64,000 nt of DNA from Chondrus crispus (Eukaryota > Rhodophyta > Florideophyceae > Gigartinales > Gigartinaceae): positions 53,887-117,886 of the forward strand of contig NW_005178956.1 of NCBI RefSeq assembly GCF_000350225.1, given 5' to 3'. The notes below the pieces were generated by a model, which did no database searches, had not been told where the DNA came from, and worked only from the letters and a program-made list of their open reading frames with translations. Position 1 is the first letter of the stretch, and each line of letters begins with the position of its first letter. Below, in pieces: positions 19,859 through 29,886 of the stretch. Both the position numbers and the translations under genes were made by a program.

Positions 19859-20124
19859 AGCCAGCTCAGTGGTCTGCAAGGATCGCTGAGTCTTAGAGGC
19901 CGGGGTTCAACTCCTCGCTGAGCACTTTAGTGGTCGAAAAATCCCTTCGGGGATCTCGATGGTTCTTGTTCGTGACCTGCAGCCCAGGACGCTTTATAGC
20001 GCCCACTCGAACATGAGATTGAATACGGTGACATCTCATAAAGGGGCATTCCGACACGGCTGCAGGTCTTCCAAGCAAGTCTTTAGACGCAGGATAGAAC
20101 CATAGGGGGCAAAAGGAGTTTTTT
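19859..20124 (+). ncRNA. Candidate structured small RNA with Pol III-like boxes inside the piggyBac-like element
   Basis: An A-box-like CCAGCTCAGTGG (19861-19872) and a B-box-like GGTTCAACTCC (19904-19914) are spaced as in a tRNA gene, but no acceptor stem pairs, so this is tRNA-like rather than a tRNA. Downstream are a C(TTCG)G tetraloop hairpin (ATCCC 19941-19945 with GGGAT 19950-19954), a 9-bp pairing CCTGCAGCC (19976-19984) with GGCTGCAGG (20058-20066), a 7-bp hairpin inside it (20013-20019 with 20033-20039) and a T6 run (20119-20124) that could terminate Pol III. It lies between the transposase stop and the left end. Alternatives: a tRNA-derived SINE fragment, or structure in the 3' UTR of the opposite-strand transposase. 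Confidence 0.4.
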
Positions 20125-20197
20125 ATCTCTTTTTGCTCTATTTTACTCAAATGCTGACCCATTGAGTCAGTTTTAAAGGCCTAGAACGCTTTAAGCA

Positions 20198-22300
20198 CTA
20201 ATAGTACTTACCTTTGCAAGTAAGATCGTGACGTTCGTCGACGTGTTTCTTAAAACAGTCACGCCCAGTCTGGTGATGACAAAGGTATACTTCTTTGTCA
20301 AAATATGCCTTGCAGGCTGAGCAAATAAACTTTGACTTTTTTGTACCTTTGCAAATATTGCATCTGGATTGATAAAGAGCACAAGTATCCTGGCCGGATG
20401 CGCTTTTACGCTTGCAAGTGGTTGGAGTTAGGTGAGTACCAATCCCACTGCCAAACCCAACATCTTCATCTTCAACAGCACTGTCTGATTCTCGCTGACG
20501 TAACGATATACGATCATACTTGTTATCAATCAACTGGTCAGCAAGCTCACAATAAAACTGATTTGGAGACATCTTAGAACCATCTCCTTTTGCACCTGAA
20601 TACAGTTTCCATGCATCCACAATGCAAATGGCCAATAAAGAAGTGTTGACACGCATAGACCACTCCTTGACTTCAAACTTCTTTTCCAAGCCGAGATCAT
20701 CCTGACGAGATCTGTTGTGGCGGTCAATCTGAGAGCAAGTTTCATAATACTGCTCACAGACTGAGGGAATACGGATAGACAATTCCTCTTTTCTTGTCAC
20801 GCCATGACGTGTACGCCATCTCTCGCGGTAGATTGGAGTTCCTTCGTTGGATGTTCCGACAGAACTAATAAAGTATCTGCGGTCTCGGTCCACCCACATC
20901 ACTGCCATGAGATGAGGCCCGGCCACCGGCTTCGAAACTAGTGTGACGTGCTCTCCCTTTTCAGCAATCTCCAGATGAGATAGATATTTCATCGGATATT
21001 TCTTGGTGGATGTCTTCACTACACCTGTGAATCTAAGACCTTTCTCATAAAGTGATTCAGCCGTGTGGACAGAAGCAAAGTACGAATCCGCGCAGACAAC
21101 ACGATTGCTGTGAAACCATGGCTGTAACAACCTCAAAGTCACTGCGGTTCCGTGTAAGTGGTCACTTTCAAAATCCTTTAAAGAAGTCTCCTCAGCTGAG
21201 ACGACGTTCTCAATTCTTATTATGATTCCACTTTTTCCACATGCAGCAGTCTTCAACTCACAGCCATTCTCGGGTTTTCGGTCCATGGCCACATAATGAG
21301 GAAGGCCGGTTTCAATCCAATCTCCTCCAAGTCCATACCAGCGTGACATACTCTCATCAACGCAGATGTTCTGTGATGGAATCACATGTGATGCTCTGTG
21401 ATCATTGATTGCGACCATGAAGTCCCTGATCATACCCCATCTGTCATTTGAGTCAGCTGGAAAGCTGAACGTGACATTCTGACGAAGCTCCTCGAATCTT
21501 CTGCGGGAGATGATGTTTCCGAATTGAGGTTGCGGGAGATATTTGCTGGTTTCCTGTGAGCTCCAAAGAGACCTTCTGGTGCTGAATTCAATCCGAGTCA
21601 TAAGGATTAGCACCCCGAAAAACTTCAAAATTTCACCTCTTGTAGTCAAGCGAAGTCCCCTTGATTCCATTGCATCGTTGGTGTAGGAAACCATTAATGC
21701 CAAGTGCTCCTGTGGGAACATCCACATGAAGTAGTCCATGGGATGCATTTGAGATGGACTGTGACCACGGGATATAATCTCATCAATCGGTCCAATCACC
21801 TTCCATCTTCTCGGCGGTATCATACCATTTAAATGCATCGTGACTTCCTCACGCTTCCCGGCCCGGCCGTGGACATTCATGAGGCCATCTTGGGAATCCA
21901 TTTCGTCACTCTCGGAGATTCTCGTACTCGGGCTGAGTGCTCCTTCCAGTGGCGTCACGCGGTCCTCTGTAGGCTCCGGTTGCGCATAATGTTCAGCTTC
22001 TTGCTGGATATGATCTTCAGGACCGTCATCGATCAGGTCCATCACTTCACCAGCCTTGATGTTAGCTATGCGAAGCGTGACTTCCTTGACGCCATCTGAT
22101 AATTCCCATTTAGCCCTGACTGAAGTGACACTGCGACCCTTCACTTTGTCAGTTTTCATGCTAATGACAGTTCCCGTGACCAACTTGATCTTCCAGGAGG
22201 CTCCATACATGCGACGACATTTACTCTGAGCTGTGAGCAGTCTTGCACGAGTGTGGACGCGGTTACCTGCAATAATTCGAGGATCATTGACGCTCACCAT
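20198..22300 (-). CDS. PiggyBac-family transposase
   Basis: Intact 700-residue ORF starting at an ATG close to the right end. After an acidic N-terminal region (about 90-140), residues about 190-560 form the DDE_Tnp_1_7 fold. The three conserved aspartates are visible: D315 in ICVDESM, D405 in VVCADSYFAS and D471 in VMWVDRD (with D473 nearby). The family enzyme cuts and pastes DNA through hairpin intermediates without DNA synthesis. The C-terminus has the Cys/His-rich domain typical of the family (CNICKGTKK, CSACKAYF, LCHHQTGRDCFKKH) that binds the terminal repeats. No stop or frameshift is present, so the transposase could be functional. It is the only gene of the element. Confidence 0.93.
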   Translation of the reverse strand: MVSVNDPRIIAGNRVHTRARLLTAQSKCRRMYGASWKIKLVTGTVISMKTDKVKGRSVTSVRAKWELSDGVKEVTLRIANIKAGEVMDLIDDGPEDHIQQEAEHYAQPEPTEDRVTPLEGALSPSTRISESDEMDSQDGLMNVHGRAGKREEVTMHLNGMIPPRRWKVIGPIDEIISRGHSPSQMHPMDYFMWMFPQEHLALMVSYTNDAMESRGLRLTTRGEILKFFGVLILMTRIEFSTRRSLWSSQETSKYLPQPQFGNIISRRRFEELRQNVTFSFPADSNDRWGMIRDFMVAINDHRASHVIPSQNICVDESMSRWYGLGGDWIETGLPHYVAMDRKPENGCELKTAACGKSGIIIRIENVVSAEETSLKDFESDHLHGTAVTLRLLQPWFHSNRVVCADSYFASVHTAESLYEKGLRFTGVVKTSTKKYPMKYLSHLEIAEKGEHVTLVSKPVAGPHLMAVMWVDRDRRYFISSVGTSNEGTPIYRERWRTRHGVTRKEELSIRIPSVCEQYYETCSQIDRHNRSRQDDLGLEKKFEVKEWSMRVNTSLLAICIVDAWKLYSGAKGDGSKMSPNQFYCELADQLIDNKYDRISLRQRESDSAVEDEDVGFGSGIGTHLTPTTCKRKSASGQDTCALYQSRCNICKGTKKSKFICSACKAYFDKEVYLCHHQTGRDCFKKHVDERHDLTCKGKYY

Positions 22301-22473
22301 TTTGAAGAAATTTTGGGAAGAGGAAGACGAAAGTGTTGATTAGGGAAGACTGAGATACGGAATTGAATGTTTTCTGGTTTGCCAACGTTTAGTACTCTAG
22401 TCGTAAGCTTTTCACTACAGTAGCGATAAATTTCTACAATTATTCGAATTGCAAAAGCCCGCCTAAAAACTGG

Positions 22474-22523
22474 CCTCATATGAGGTCAATTGACCTCATA
22501 TGAGGCCATTTGTCACCTAGACA
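22474..22523. repeat. Right terminal region of the piggyBac-like element
   Basis: Mirror of the left end: CCTCATATGAGG at 22474-22485 and 22494-22505, then the terminus ending CTAGACA at 22523, followed by target CTAG. Confidence 0.8.
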
Positions 22524-24789
22524 CTAGAGACCTCCACGGATTCATTTTCAAAAACCGCGGCTATCCAGAACTTCTGACGACAACCACCTTCATCAGCAGT
22601 TTCGCGTTTAGCGAAGTTTGCTTCGGTCTCAATGTCGTATGCATCATCCCCATGTCCAACTCGCAGGCGGTCGAATGACATACATTCAACTATTCTTAAA
22701 CCACCGTTACTACAGCTAATATTCTGCTCAATGAATGAGACCACACGTTGCATCTCCTGACCAGCTGAGATATGAGTGCCGCGTCCGAGCGTGATAAACA
22801 TCTTCGTGACTGCATCCACCATCTTCATCTGAACCGCTTTCATCCAAATTAGAGTCCCTTTCAAACATAGTGCCAAGGCCAGCTAGTTTCTCTCCATATA
22901 CGCCAAGCCCACCGTTTAGTAAACGAAGGCAAAATAGTTTTTGCGTTTTGTGAAAAAGGTTTGCCTCCGGGCGAGCCATTGAACTGATAAAGTTTCCAAC
23001 TTTGCCAACAAGCCGGTCCACCAAAAACTGGGTTATGTTCGGTAACGGCCCACATTCTCGAAGCGAGTCATGCAAGTGAAGCAATGCGTGTGTATTTGGC
23101 GTAAAGCAGAATGCATGCGATGCATCGATGTGGAATATTTGGGCAAATGTAGCATGCGCCATTTGCACGAGACTTTCAAGCTCCTCATGATCATCTACAC
23201 TTGGAGTACGGTCACTAGCAATGCACACGATATCCGATGTCAGTCGCCAGAGTCTCGATACACGCCTGTCACCCTCCTGTCTGGAAAAAAGAACGGGTCC
23301 ATAAAACAATGCAAAGTTCTTGAAGTCTTCTGCCTTAAAAGATGATTTGTACTCCAATGAATCCGGTCCCCTACCCCAGCAGGCCGGAATTCTGGAATAG
23401 TTTGTGCGTAAGGACTCGTTAAGAGCGTCTAAATGTGCACATGGAATGACATGCGGTGTTTCAGACGATGTTTTTGGGTGGAAGCCGCATAACAAGGATA
23501 TAAGCAACTTCACCCACCCCAGAAAAAGCAAATGCATTGGATCGTATGGAATAGAGTGAACAAAGTCTATGCTCAATACGCCAAGAACCGGTTTGCGCAA
23601 GATTCCTGTTTCTTTCGGTAGTCGTTTGAGTTTCGCCTTCGAGCCACGTGCCGATGAACGTTTGAGCTTGTCTAACTGCTTCCAAACTTGCCGTGTCTCG
23701 AAATCGGATCTGCGTTCTGGACATTCTCCATCAATCCAGTCCCAGTACCTCTCAATCCGATTCGCGTTCGCCGCGGTAGATCGTATCTGCTGAGATGAAC
23801 TGGGTAATACACTGCGACCGTTAATTTCATCGACGTGTTTCTGAGTCTTGTGACACATCCTGCACAGATGTATAGCCATGTGACCCATAAAACCAAGCGC
23901 CTTACTCCCTCCAGGATAGTCAAACGTACCCAAAAACACAAATGCTTTGAGTAGTCTCATTTTGCCGTCCGCGCACACGACTGGGATTCCATTTTGCAGG
24001 GATAGCAGGTCCAGAATAATTGGCTTTAGGAATGAATCGAACTCCGAGCTTTCATGCGATCCTGGTATAAATGCCGAAATCAAGGCGTTTGCCGCGCGAG
24101 AGCGATGCTTTGGTTCCAGATTCAGAATGATAAAGACAACCGGCCAGCTTTTGCGATTACCTGTTCTGGTTCTAAACTCCTCGAAGCCATCTGAGGAAAA
24201 CGTAAGAAATACATACAATTCTGTGTCTTCATTCCATTTTCGAAGTTTCTCGCCGTATTTCCGCCGGAAGAAAGCACCATCATAGAAATCGAACAGGGTT
24301 TGGAACTGATCATCGCTCATGGATCTTCTGGCTCTCTCGCATCCTTCATAAATCTGCTGAAAGGAATCTTTCTCCCGACACAATGCTCCCAACATCTCTG
24401 AGACGTATCTATACCAGAACTTGTGTCTAGTACTTCCCATTAGGCTGCAGTTGGCTGTTCTGCATTGTTGTCTAGATCCATTATCCGGGAGTAAGGCCAT
24501 ATGCTCCTTCGGGCACATGAGTGCAAATCGCTTTTGAACCTTCGCCCGCTTTTCCATATTATTCATCAAAACATCATATGACTCCTGAGAACCGACCACC
24601 CTAGTGCTGAGTACACGTTTCATCCTTCTCTGAGACAGGTTCCCTGTCTCCAGAATAGTTAATAACTCAGCCAGCCGCCTCGCTTCCATTTCTTTCAATA
24701 TATCTCTGCCAGAGAGAAGCCCATGCACCACTGCTTGAAGTCCTGATATGGTCGTACTGTCTCGTGATGAAGAGAAACTAGTATCTGAG
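22524..24789 (-). pseudogene. Tnp2-family transposase (Tnp2-B), central fragment with catalytic region
   Basis: Continuous minus-strand frame of about 750 codons between two insertions. It has a Cys/His segment (CPKEHMALLP, QQCRTANC), then VFLTFSSDGFEEFRTR, followed by WPVVFIILNLEP and IPGSHESSEFDSFLKPI. A second block has GFMGHMAIHLCRMCHKTQK and DPMHLLFLGWVKLLISLL. This matches the core order of Tnp2 transposases (S-DGF, 'nLpp' segment, 'iPGp.eP....fL.P', C.C.k, and a DpmH/LfLG block). Both ends are transposon junctions: CTAG with the piggyBac-like element, and TGAG (24786-24789) with gypsy-1. The downstream part includes an acidic stretch (NLDESGSDEDGG). Confidence 0.85.
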
Positions 24790-25080
24790 TATAGACGTAC
24801 GTGGCGACTAGCGTCACAACTCGTCTTCTGTGCTGGTCGATTGTGGGAGTAGTGCTATCAATATGATATATTGATTGGTGATTCCTGCTGCATCCTTCTG
24901 AGTCAAGCTCCGTCGGCTTTAGTCTTTGTCAACCTCCCTTACTAGTTCCTGTTATTCTTTACAAGTCCAAATTTACCTACCGCCCTACATCCCCTATAAG
25001 TAATGCCACACTTCATTGCTAGTAAGAAAAAAAACCATCATTGAACCTGTTCAACACCAAGGAGTCTACGAGGGTTTACA
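24790..25080 (+). repeat. 5' LTR of gypsy-1
   Basis: Same sequence as 29887-30177 at an offset of 5097. It includes CCCCTATAAGTAATG (about 24988-25002), a TATA-like promoter element expected in U3. Confidence 0.92.
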
Positions 25081-25135
25081 GAAATTTCTGTCCTGCAGGA
25101 GAGATTTATCGGAACTTCTACGTGAGGGACAGGCG

Positions 25136-28100
25136 ATGGTCAACGAGAGAACGACTAGCAACTCAAGGCGTGCGGCAGGACGTCTGCCCGACAACGAGAC
25201 GATGGCAAGTGGACACAACGGGGGCCAAAGCTCTCTGGACTCGACGACACATAGTGCTGTTTTTCAACCTGTATCGCACCCGATACTTCGCAGTGTCGAT
25301 CCGCAAAAGGTTGTTAAGTTTCTCAAAGAACGTCAGAGATATGCAGACGAAGTACTGGAGAAACAGAAGGAAGTCCCGTCTATGCAAGTAGCATCGTACA
25401 AGGTGTCGATCGATCGTACTCTACTTGAGAGTATGCACTTCATTGGTAAGTTCGACGACATTGCACCGGACAAAGACGTTGGTGAGCTCACGTCAGAGCA
25501 CATCGAACAGTTCATCCGAGGTATCATATCTCATCAAGACGGTGCAGATATCAACCCAACTGTTGTCCATGATGCATTGCGGGGAGTCCGTATGCCTATG
25601 ACAATCGCTGATCCGGAAGCGCGCGTGCTGGAATTCGTCAACGACGTGTTTGCGCGGCTTGAAGGAGTGGGCGACAAGGATTTCAAAGAGTCAAATCCAG
25701 AGAAGACAATCAAGTTGCTACAGGAACATCTCTATCCGCCGCATCTTAAGGCTGCGATGGCGGAGCACTTAGAGTACCAACAAGGACTCAAGAAGAAGTT
25801 AAAGCCGTACGTCCGCCTATTGTGCAAGGAAGCCACCATTCAAGACAAGGTTAAGATTCGGACAAGTAACCGGAACCAAAACAAGACCAGGGATCAGAAA
25901 GGAGGTGACACCAACAAGGGGAGGACATCTTCAACTAAGAGCACGTCTTCCGGGCGCACTAAGCCTGTGTGCCTGAACCCAGCTTGTGCCGAAAAAGGTG
26001 TAAGGCACTACATCAAAGACTGTGACAAGGCAACACAAGCCGAGAAAGACCGTCTACTAAAGGCGTACATTGAAAAGCGCAAGAGTTTCAAAAAGGTCAG
26101 TTGCAGTAAGACGAGTGTCTCTGAGACTAATAGTACGATCTTGAACGCCACTTTTGCGGGGGTTGAGACAAGAAGTTTGTGCGCAGACAATGGGTCTGAC
26201 ATCAACCTGATGCCACCAGACCTGTTGGCAGCCCTCATCGAGAAACGTGCTGACATTGTCGTTAAACCGTTTAAAGCCAAGCGCAAGTTTGGGCTCGCAG
26301 CTGCCAAGTCCGAAGAAAAGGAGCCACTATATGTCGTTTGTGATAGAGAGGCCATCGTAACAACAGAGCTTCAAATCCGTCATGGCAAGGCCCTCAAGTT
26401 ACGAAAGCTTTCGTGGTATGTCGCTACACACGAAGTGAACGAACCTCTTCTAGGAAGGCCTATTCTAGAGGCACTAGGCTTAAACACAAAGATATTGCTG
26501 GAGGCCGCCTGTGACAAGTTCGAGGGTTCTGTGGATGTCGATACTCTTCTTCCTTCCGAAGACTACAGTGATGGCTCAGTAGCACGCATCCTCTCGTCAG
26601 GAATTTACCACTCAAACGCGGCTACTGAGGATGACGCAGAGGCAGATTCGGCAGAGGACCATTGGCTGGACCTCGGGGAAGACACCGAACAGGAGATCCA
26701 AGAGGCATTCAACACGATATTGAAGCAAGCAGGAGAGAATGGCCTAAGTTCTGAAGGACAGATACGCCTGCGAGGTATGCTTCAAAAGAATCGCGACGTC
26801 TTTCGACTTCGTTTAGGTCCAGACCTACCTGCCGATGTTGAACCCATGAAAATTTCAGTGAAGCCGGGATATACTCCGCACATTGCCAAAGCACGTCGTT
26901 ACACGGCTGAACAGAGAGAGTTCATGTCTAGCTACGTGGGTAAGCTGGCTGATCATGGATTTATCAGACCTAATAGAGACGCCAGCTGGGCAGCAGCACC
27001 GCTCCTTGTTCCCAAGCCACCACCAGCCAAATTCAGGCTCACCTTTGATCTGCGCCGTGTAAATGCAGCTACAATACCTGTGGCGTGGCCTATGCCGCAC
27101 ATCGAGTCGGAACTCCTCGACCTTGCAGGTAGCACGTGTTTTGTTTGCATTGACTTCTGCAGCGGATATTGGCAGTTGCCGTTAGACGAGAAGAGCCAGC
27201 AGTACCACAGCTTCTTGACACCGACTGGCATTTTTAAACCAACTAGAACTCTCCAAGGTGGGAATAACTGCATGGCAAACTTCCAGTCACGTGTCGAACC
27301 ATGCTTTGCCGAACTTCGGAACTCGCTCAAGGCCTGGCTAGATGATTTCATACTCCATGCTAAGACAGAGAAGGAACTCCTGAACTCACTCGAAACCTTT
27401 TTCGAGGTTTGTGTGAAGCGCCGGCTTAAGATCTCAGCAAAGAAGAGCGTTCTATTCTCCAAAGTAATTCGATGGTGCGGAAGGATCATTGACAAGGACG
27501 GTGTCACATGCGATCCCCGCAGACTGAGTGGTCTAATGAATACACACATGCCAGTCACAGCAGCAGAGTTATCACAGTTCGTCTACTGTCTACAATGGAT
27601 GTCAGGCTCTATTCCAGACTTTGCAAATCGCATTGCTCCACTACGAGCTATGCTAGAGGAAGCGTACAGTCGGTCAGGCAAACGGACTACCAAGTCTATC
27701 CACAGCATACGTCTTGCTCAGCTGTCCTGGGGCCCTGTTCATGCTGATGCATACCTCGAACTACAAGAACAGCTCCGCAACGCCGTAAAGCTCTCACATC
27801 GCGACCCCGAGAAAACGCTCTGTGTATACACGGACGCTAGTGACACTCATTGGGCCGCTGTTGTTACACAATGCCGAGTCAAAGAGCTAGACAAGAATGT
27901 CGAGGAGCAGCGACATGAGCCACTTGCCTTCCTAAGCGCTATATTCAACAGTACTCAGACGCATTGGAGTACTTTCGAGAAAGAAGCGTACGCAATCTTC
28001 CAGGCATTTGATAAGCTGGACTACATGTTTGCCGCAGAGAACGACATCCACATATTCTCTGATCACCGTAACTTGCTATTTGTGTACAATCCTACCGCAA

Positions 28101-29845
28101 TTGAGCCAGCACTCGGACGCCACATCCTGAACAAGGTACAACGTTGGGCTCTTTACCTGTCTAGGTTCACGTATACAATAGAGCACATAGCAGGAGAACG
28201 GAATGTCATGGCAGACATAATGACAAGATGGTTTGCTGGTTATAGAGCGAAGCAACACTCCATCAAGCGCATAACCCATGCACTCATGGCGCAGGACATG
28301 GTTGGCTCACCGCAGGCCGTGGACTTTGAGTGGCCAAATGCGGATATGATCTCCAAGGCTCAAGAGGATACGATAAGTGAGAAGCCCAAGAATTCATATA
28401 CTGAAGAAGATGGAATAATCCAGCTGAAAGGGAAGAATTGGATTCCGGACGATGCAGTGGAATTGCAGATGAAACTGCTGGTTGTAGCGCACTGTGGAGC
28501 AGCAGGTCACCGTGGAGCTGAGGCAACATTAAGTGCACTGAAGGAGACATTTCACTGGCGTGATATGGCTCAAGATTGCAAGGAGTTTACCAAGTGCTGC
28601 ATCAACTGTCTCACTGCCAAAGGAGGACTGAAGATACCTAGACCGCTATCAATGACGCTCCATGGATCGAAGCCTAACGAAGTTGTACACTTCGACTACC
28701 TCTATATGGGGCCCGGCATAGACGACCTTAAGTACATCTTGGTAATTAGAGACGATCTATCTTCATACCTCTGGCTGTGCCCAACCAAGGCAGCAAATGC
28801 GGAGAACGCTGCGACTGAGCTTGCGAGATGGATACGGGTATTCACTGTCATGCAGTACTGGGTTTCTGATCAAGCAGCCCATTTCAAGAATCAAGTCATG
28901 ATGCATCTGGCAGGAGAACATCGTATTCAACACAAATTCACTGTTGCCTATTCACCATGGGTTAACGGCGCTGTTGAGAACTGCATGAAGCATATCATGG
29001 GAGCCTGTCGTGCCATTCAGTCTGAGCTCAAGTTGGGTCCCCAAGACTGGCCACTAGTAGCCGGCGCTATTATGACAGCTCTAAATGAAGCACCTCTCAA
29101 GCGACTGGGTACCCAAGAAGATGGAACCTATCGTACCCCACTAGAAGTGATGACTGGTCTAAAGCCGTTGAGGACTCAGTTAGAAATCGGCGGCGTGGGA
29201 AGCAGCTCATCCAAGAAGGCCAACATAGAGCAGGCTCGTGCTTTGCAGCTGCTGAACATTGAGGACCTGCAGAAGGTTTTTGACTCGATGCACAAAAACG
29301 TGAGTGAGAGAGTAAATGCCAACCGGAAGAAGCAGATAACACACCATAACAAGAAAACAAATCTGATATCAACTCGGTTCCAAGTTGGGGACTTCGTTGT
29401 CGTTCGTCGTGCACAGATGAAGGGCCATAAGATGTCTTTCCGCTGGGTGGGGCCGCGACGTGTCACGAGAGTGCTGAGCGAAGTTGTATACGAAGTAACT
29501 GGTCTCGCAGGTAGCAAGACTGAATGTGTTCACGCTTCGAGGTTATTGCTGTATCGCACCAGACATGACGGTCAAGAGGTGTCAGAGGACCTTCTCGAGC
29601 ATGCTAAGCACACTGAAACGAAATTCGATATGGTTGATCAACTATTGAACATAGAGGAAGGAGATCAAGGAATCCTTGTTCAAGTGCAGTGGCTTGGACA
29701 ACCGGACAAGTGCGATTGGACGTGGCAACCGCTCGCAGAGCTCTATGAGGATGTACCTGAGCGCCTACTGGAGTTCTTTAACATGTCAAGGAAGACGAAG
29801 CATGTCGCGAAGGCTAAAGCAGCGTTGGGCATCACAGAGAACTAA
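25136..29845 (+). CDS. Ty3/gypsy Gag-Pol polyprotein with C-terminal chromodomain (gypsy-1)
   Basis: 1569 residues from the ATG at 25136; the frame is also open upstream into the LTR, without ATG. After Gag comes a variant zinc knuckle (CLNPACAEKGVRHYIKDC, spacing CX4CX7HX4C). A retropepsin-like DNGSDINLM follows at D351. RT has FRLTFDLRRVNA, CIDFCSGYWQLPL and, at the active site, AWLDDFIL (W734, D736, D737), with Trp replacing the usual Tyr of YxDD. RNase H (CVYTDASDTHW) follows, then an integrase with H2C2 zinc finger (HCGAAGHRG, CCINCLTAK) and DDE residues (VHFDYLYMG, VSDQAAHF, Glu in NGAVENCMKH). The end is a chromodomain (about 1490-1550) with VQWLGQPDKCDWTWQPLAEL, which may direct insertion to chromatin marks. 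The RT resembles oomycete and red algal gypsy lineages. Uninterrupted. Confidence 0.93.
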   Translation: MVNERTTSNSRRAAGRLPDNETMASGHNGGQSSLDSTTHSAVFQPVSHPILRSVDPQKVVKFLKERQRYADEVLEKQKEVPSMQVASYKVSIDRTLLESMHFIGKFDDIAPDKDVGELTSEHIEQFIRGIISHQDGADINPTVVHDALRGVRMPMTIADPEARVLEFVNDVFARLEGVGDKDFKESNPEKTIKLLQEHLYPPHLKAAMAEHLEYQQGLKKKLKPYVRLLCKEATIQDKVKIRTSNRNQNKTRDQKGGDTNKGRTSSTKSTSSGRTKPVCLNPACAEKGVRHYIKDCDKATQAEKDRLLKAYIEKRKSFKKVSCSKTSVSETNSTILNATFAGVETRSLCADNGSDINLMPPDLLAALIEKRADIVVKPFKAKRKFGLAAAKSEEKEPLYVVCDREAIVTTELQIRHGKALKLRKLSWYVATHEVNEPLLGRPILEALGLNTKILLEAACDKFEGSVDVDTLLPSEDYSDGSVARILSSGIYHSNAATEDDAEADSAEDHWLDLGEDTEQEIQEAFNTILKQAGENGLSSEGQIRLRGMLQKNRDVFRLRLGPDLPADVEPMKISVKPGYTPHIAKARRYTAEQREFMSSYVGKLADHGFIRPNRDASWAAAPLLVPKPPPAKFRLTFDLRRVNAATIPVAWPMPHIESELLDLAGSTCFVCIDFCSGYWQLPLDEKSQQYHSFLTPTGIFKPTRTLQGGNNCMANFQSRVEPCFAELRNSLKAWLDDFILHAKTEKELLNSLETFFEVCVKRRLKISAKKSVLFSKVIRWCGRIIDKDGVTCDPRRLSGLMNTHMPVTAAELSQFVYCLQWMSGSIPDFANRIAPLRAMLEEAYSRSGKRTTKSIHSIRLAQLSWGPVHADAYLELQEQLRNAVKLSHRDPEKTLCVYTDASDTHWAAVVTQCRVKELDKNVEEQRHEPLAFLSAIFNSTQTHWSTFEKEAYAIFQAFDKLDYMFAAENDIHIFSDHRNLLFVYNPTAIEPALGRHILNKVQRWALYLSRFTYTIEHIAGERNVMADIMTRWFAGYRAKQHSIKRITHALMAQDMVGSPQAVDFEWPNADMISKAQEDTISEKPKNSYTEEDGIIQLKGKNWIPDDAVELQMKLLVVAHCGAAGHRGAEATLSALKETFHWRDMAQDCKEFTKCCINCLTAKGGLKIPRPLSMTLHGSKPNEVVHFDYLYMGPGIDDLKYILVIRDDLSSYLWLCPTKAANAENAATELARWIRVFTVMQYWVSDQAAHFKNQVMMHLAGEHRIQHKFTVAYSPWVNGAVENCMKHIMGACRAIQSELKLGPQDWPLVAGAIMTALNEAPLKRLGTQEDGTYRTPLEVMTGLKPLRTQLEIGGVGSSSSKKANIEQARALQLLNIEDLQKVFDSMHKNVSERVNANRKKQITHHNKKTNLISTRFQVGDFVVVRRAQMKGHKMSFRWVGPRRVTRVLSEVVYEVTGLAGSKTECVHASRLLLYRTRHDGQEVSEDLLEHAKHTETKFDMVDQLLNIEEGDQGILVQVQWLGQPDKCDWTWQPLAELYEDVPERLLEFFNMSRKTKHVAKAKAALGITEN

Positions 29846-29886
29846 TGCACCCGTTTATCGACATCGCACACGGATGCATGGGGCCC

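Larger units (their letters stand above)
19669..22523 (-). mobile_element. PiggyBac-like DNA transposon with CTAG target site
   Basis: The element is 2855 bp, bounded by CTAG at 19665-19668 and 22524-22527. The ends are inverted (TGTCTAG at each terminus), and each carries two copies of the palindrome CCTCATATGAGG about 20 bases apart. It contains one complete piggyBac transposase gene (20198-22300). It interrupts the Tnp2-B transposase, whose frame is restored exactly when the element and one CTAG are removed. This is the main support for the boundaries and the CTAG duplication. Known piggyBac elements duplicate TTAA. Confidence 0.85.

Noticed and set aside
19861..19925. Genuine tRNA gene
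   Set aside because: A- and B-box-like sequences are present, but no acceptor stem or proper anticodon arm could be formed; listed only as a candidate ncRNA.
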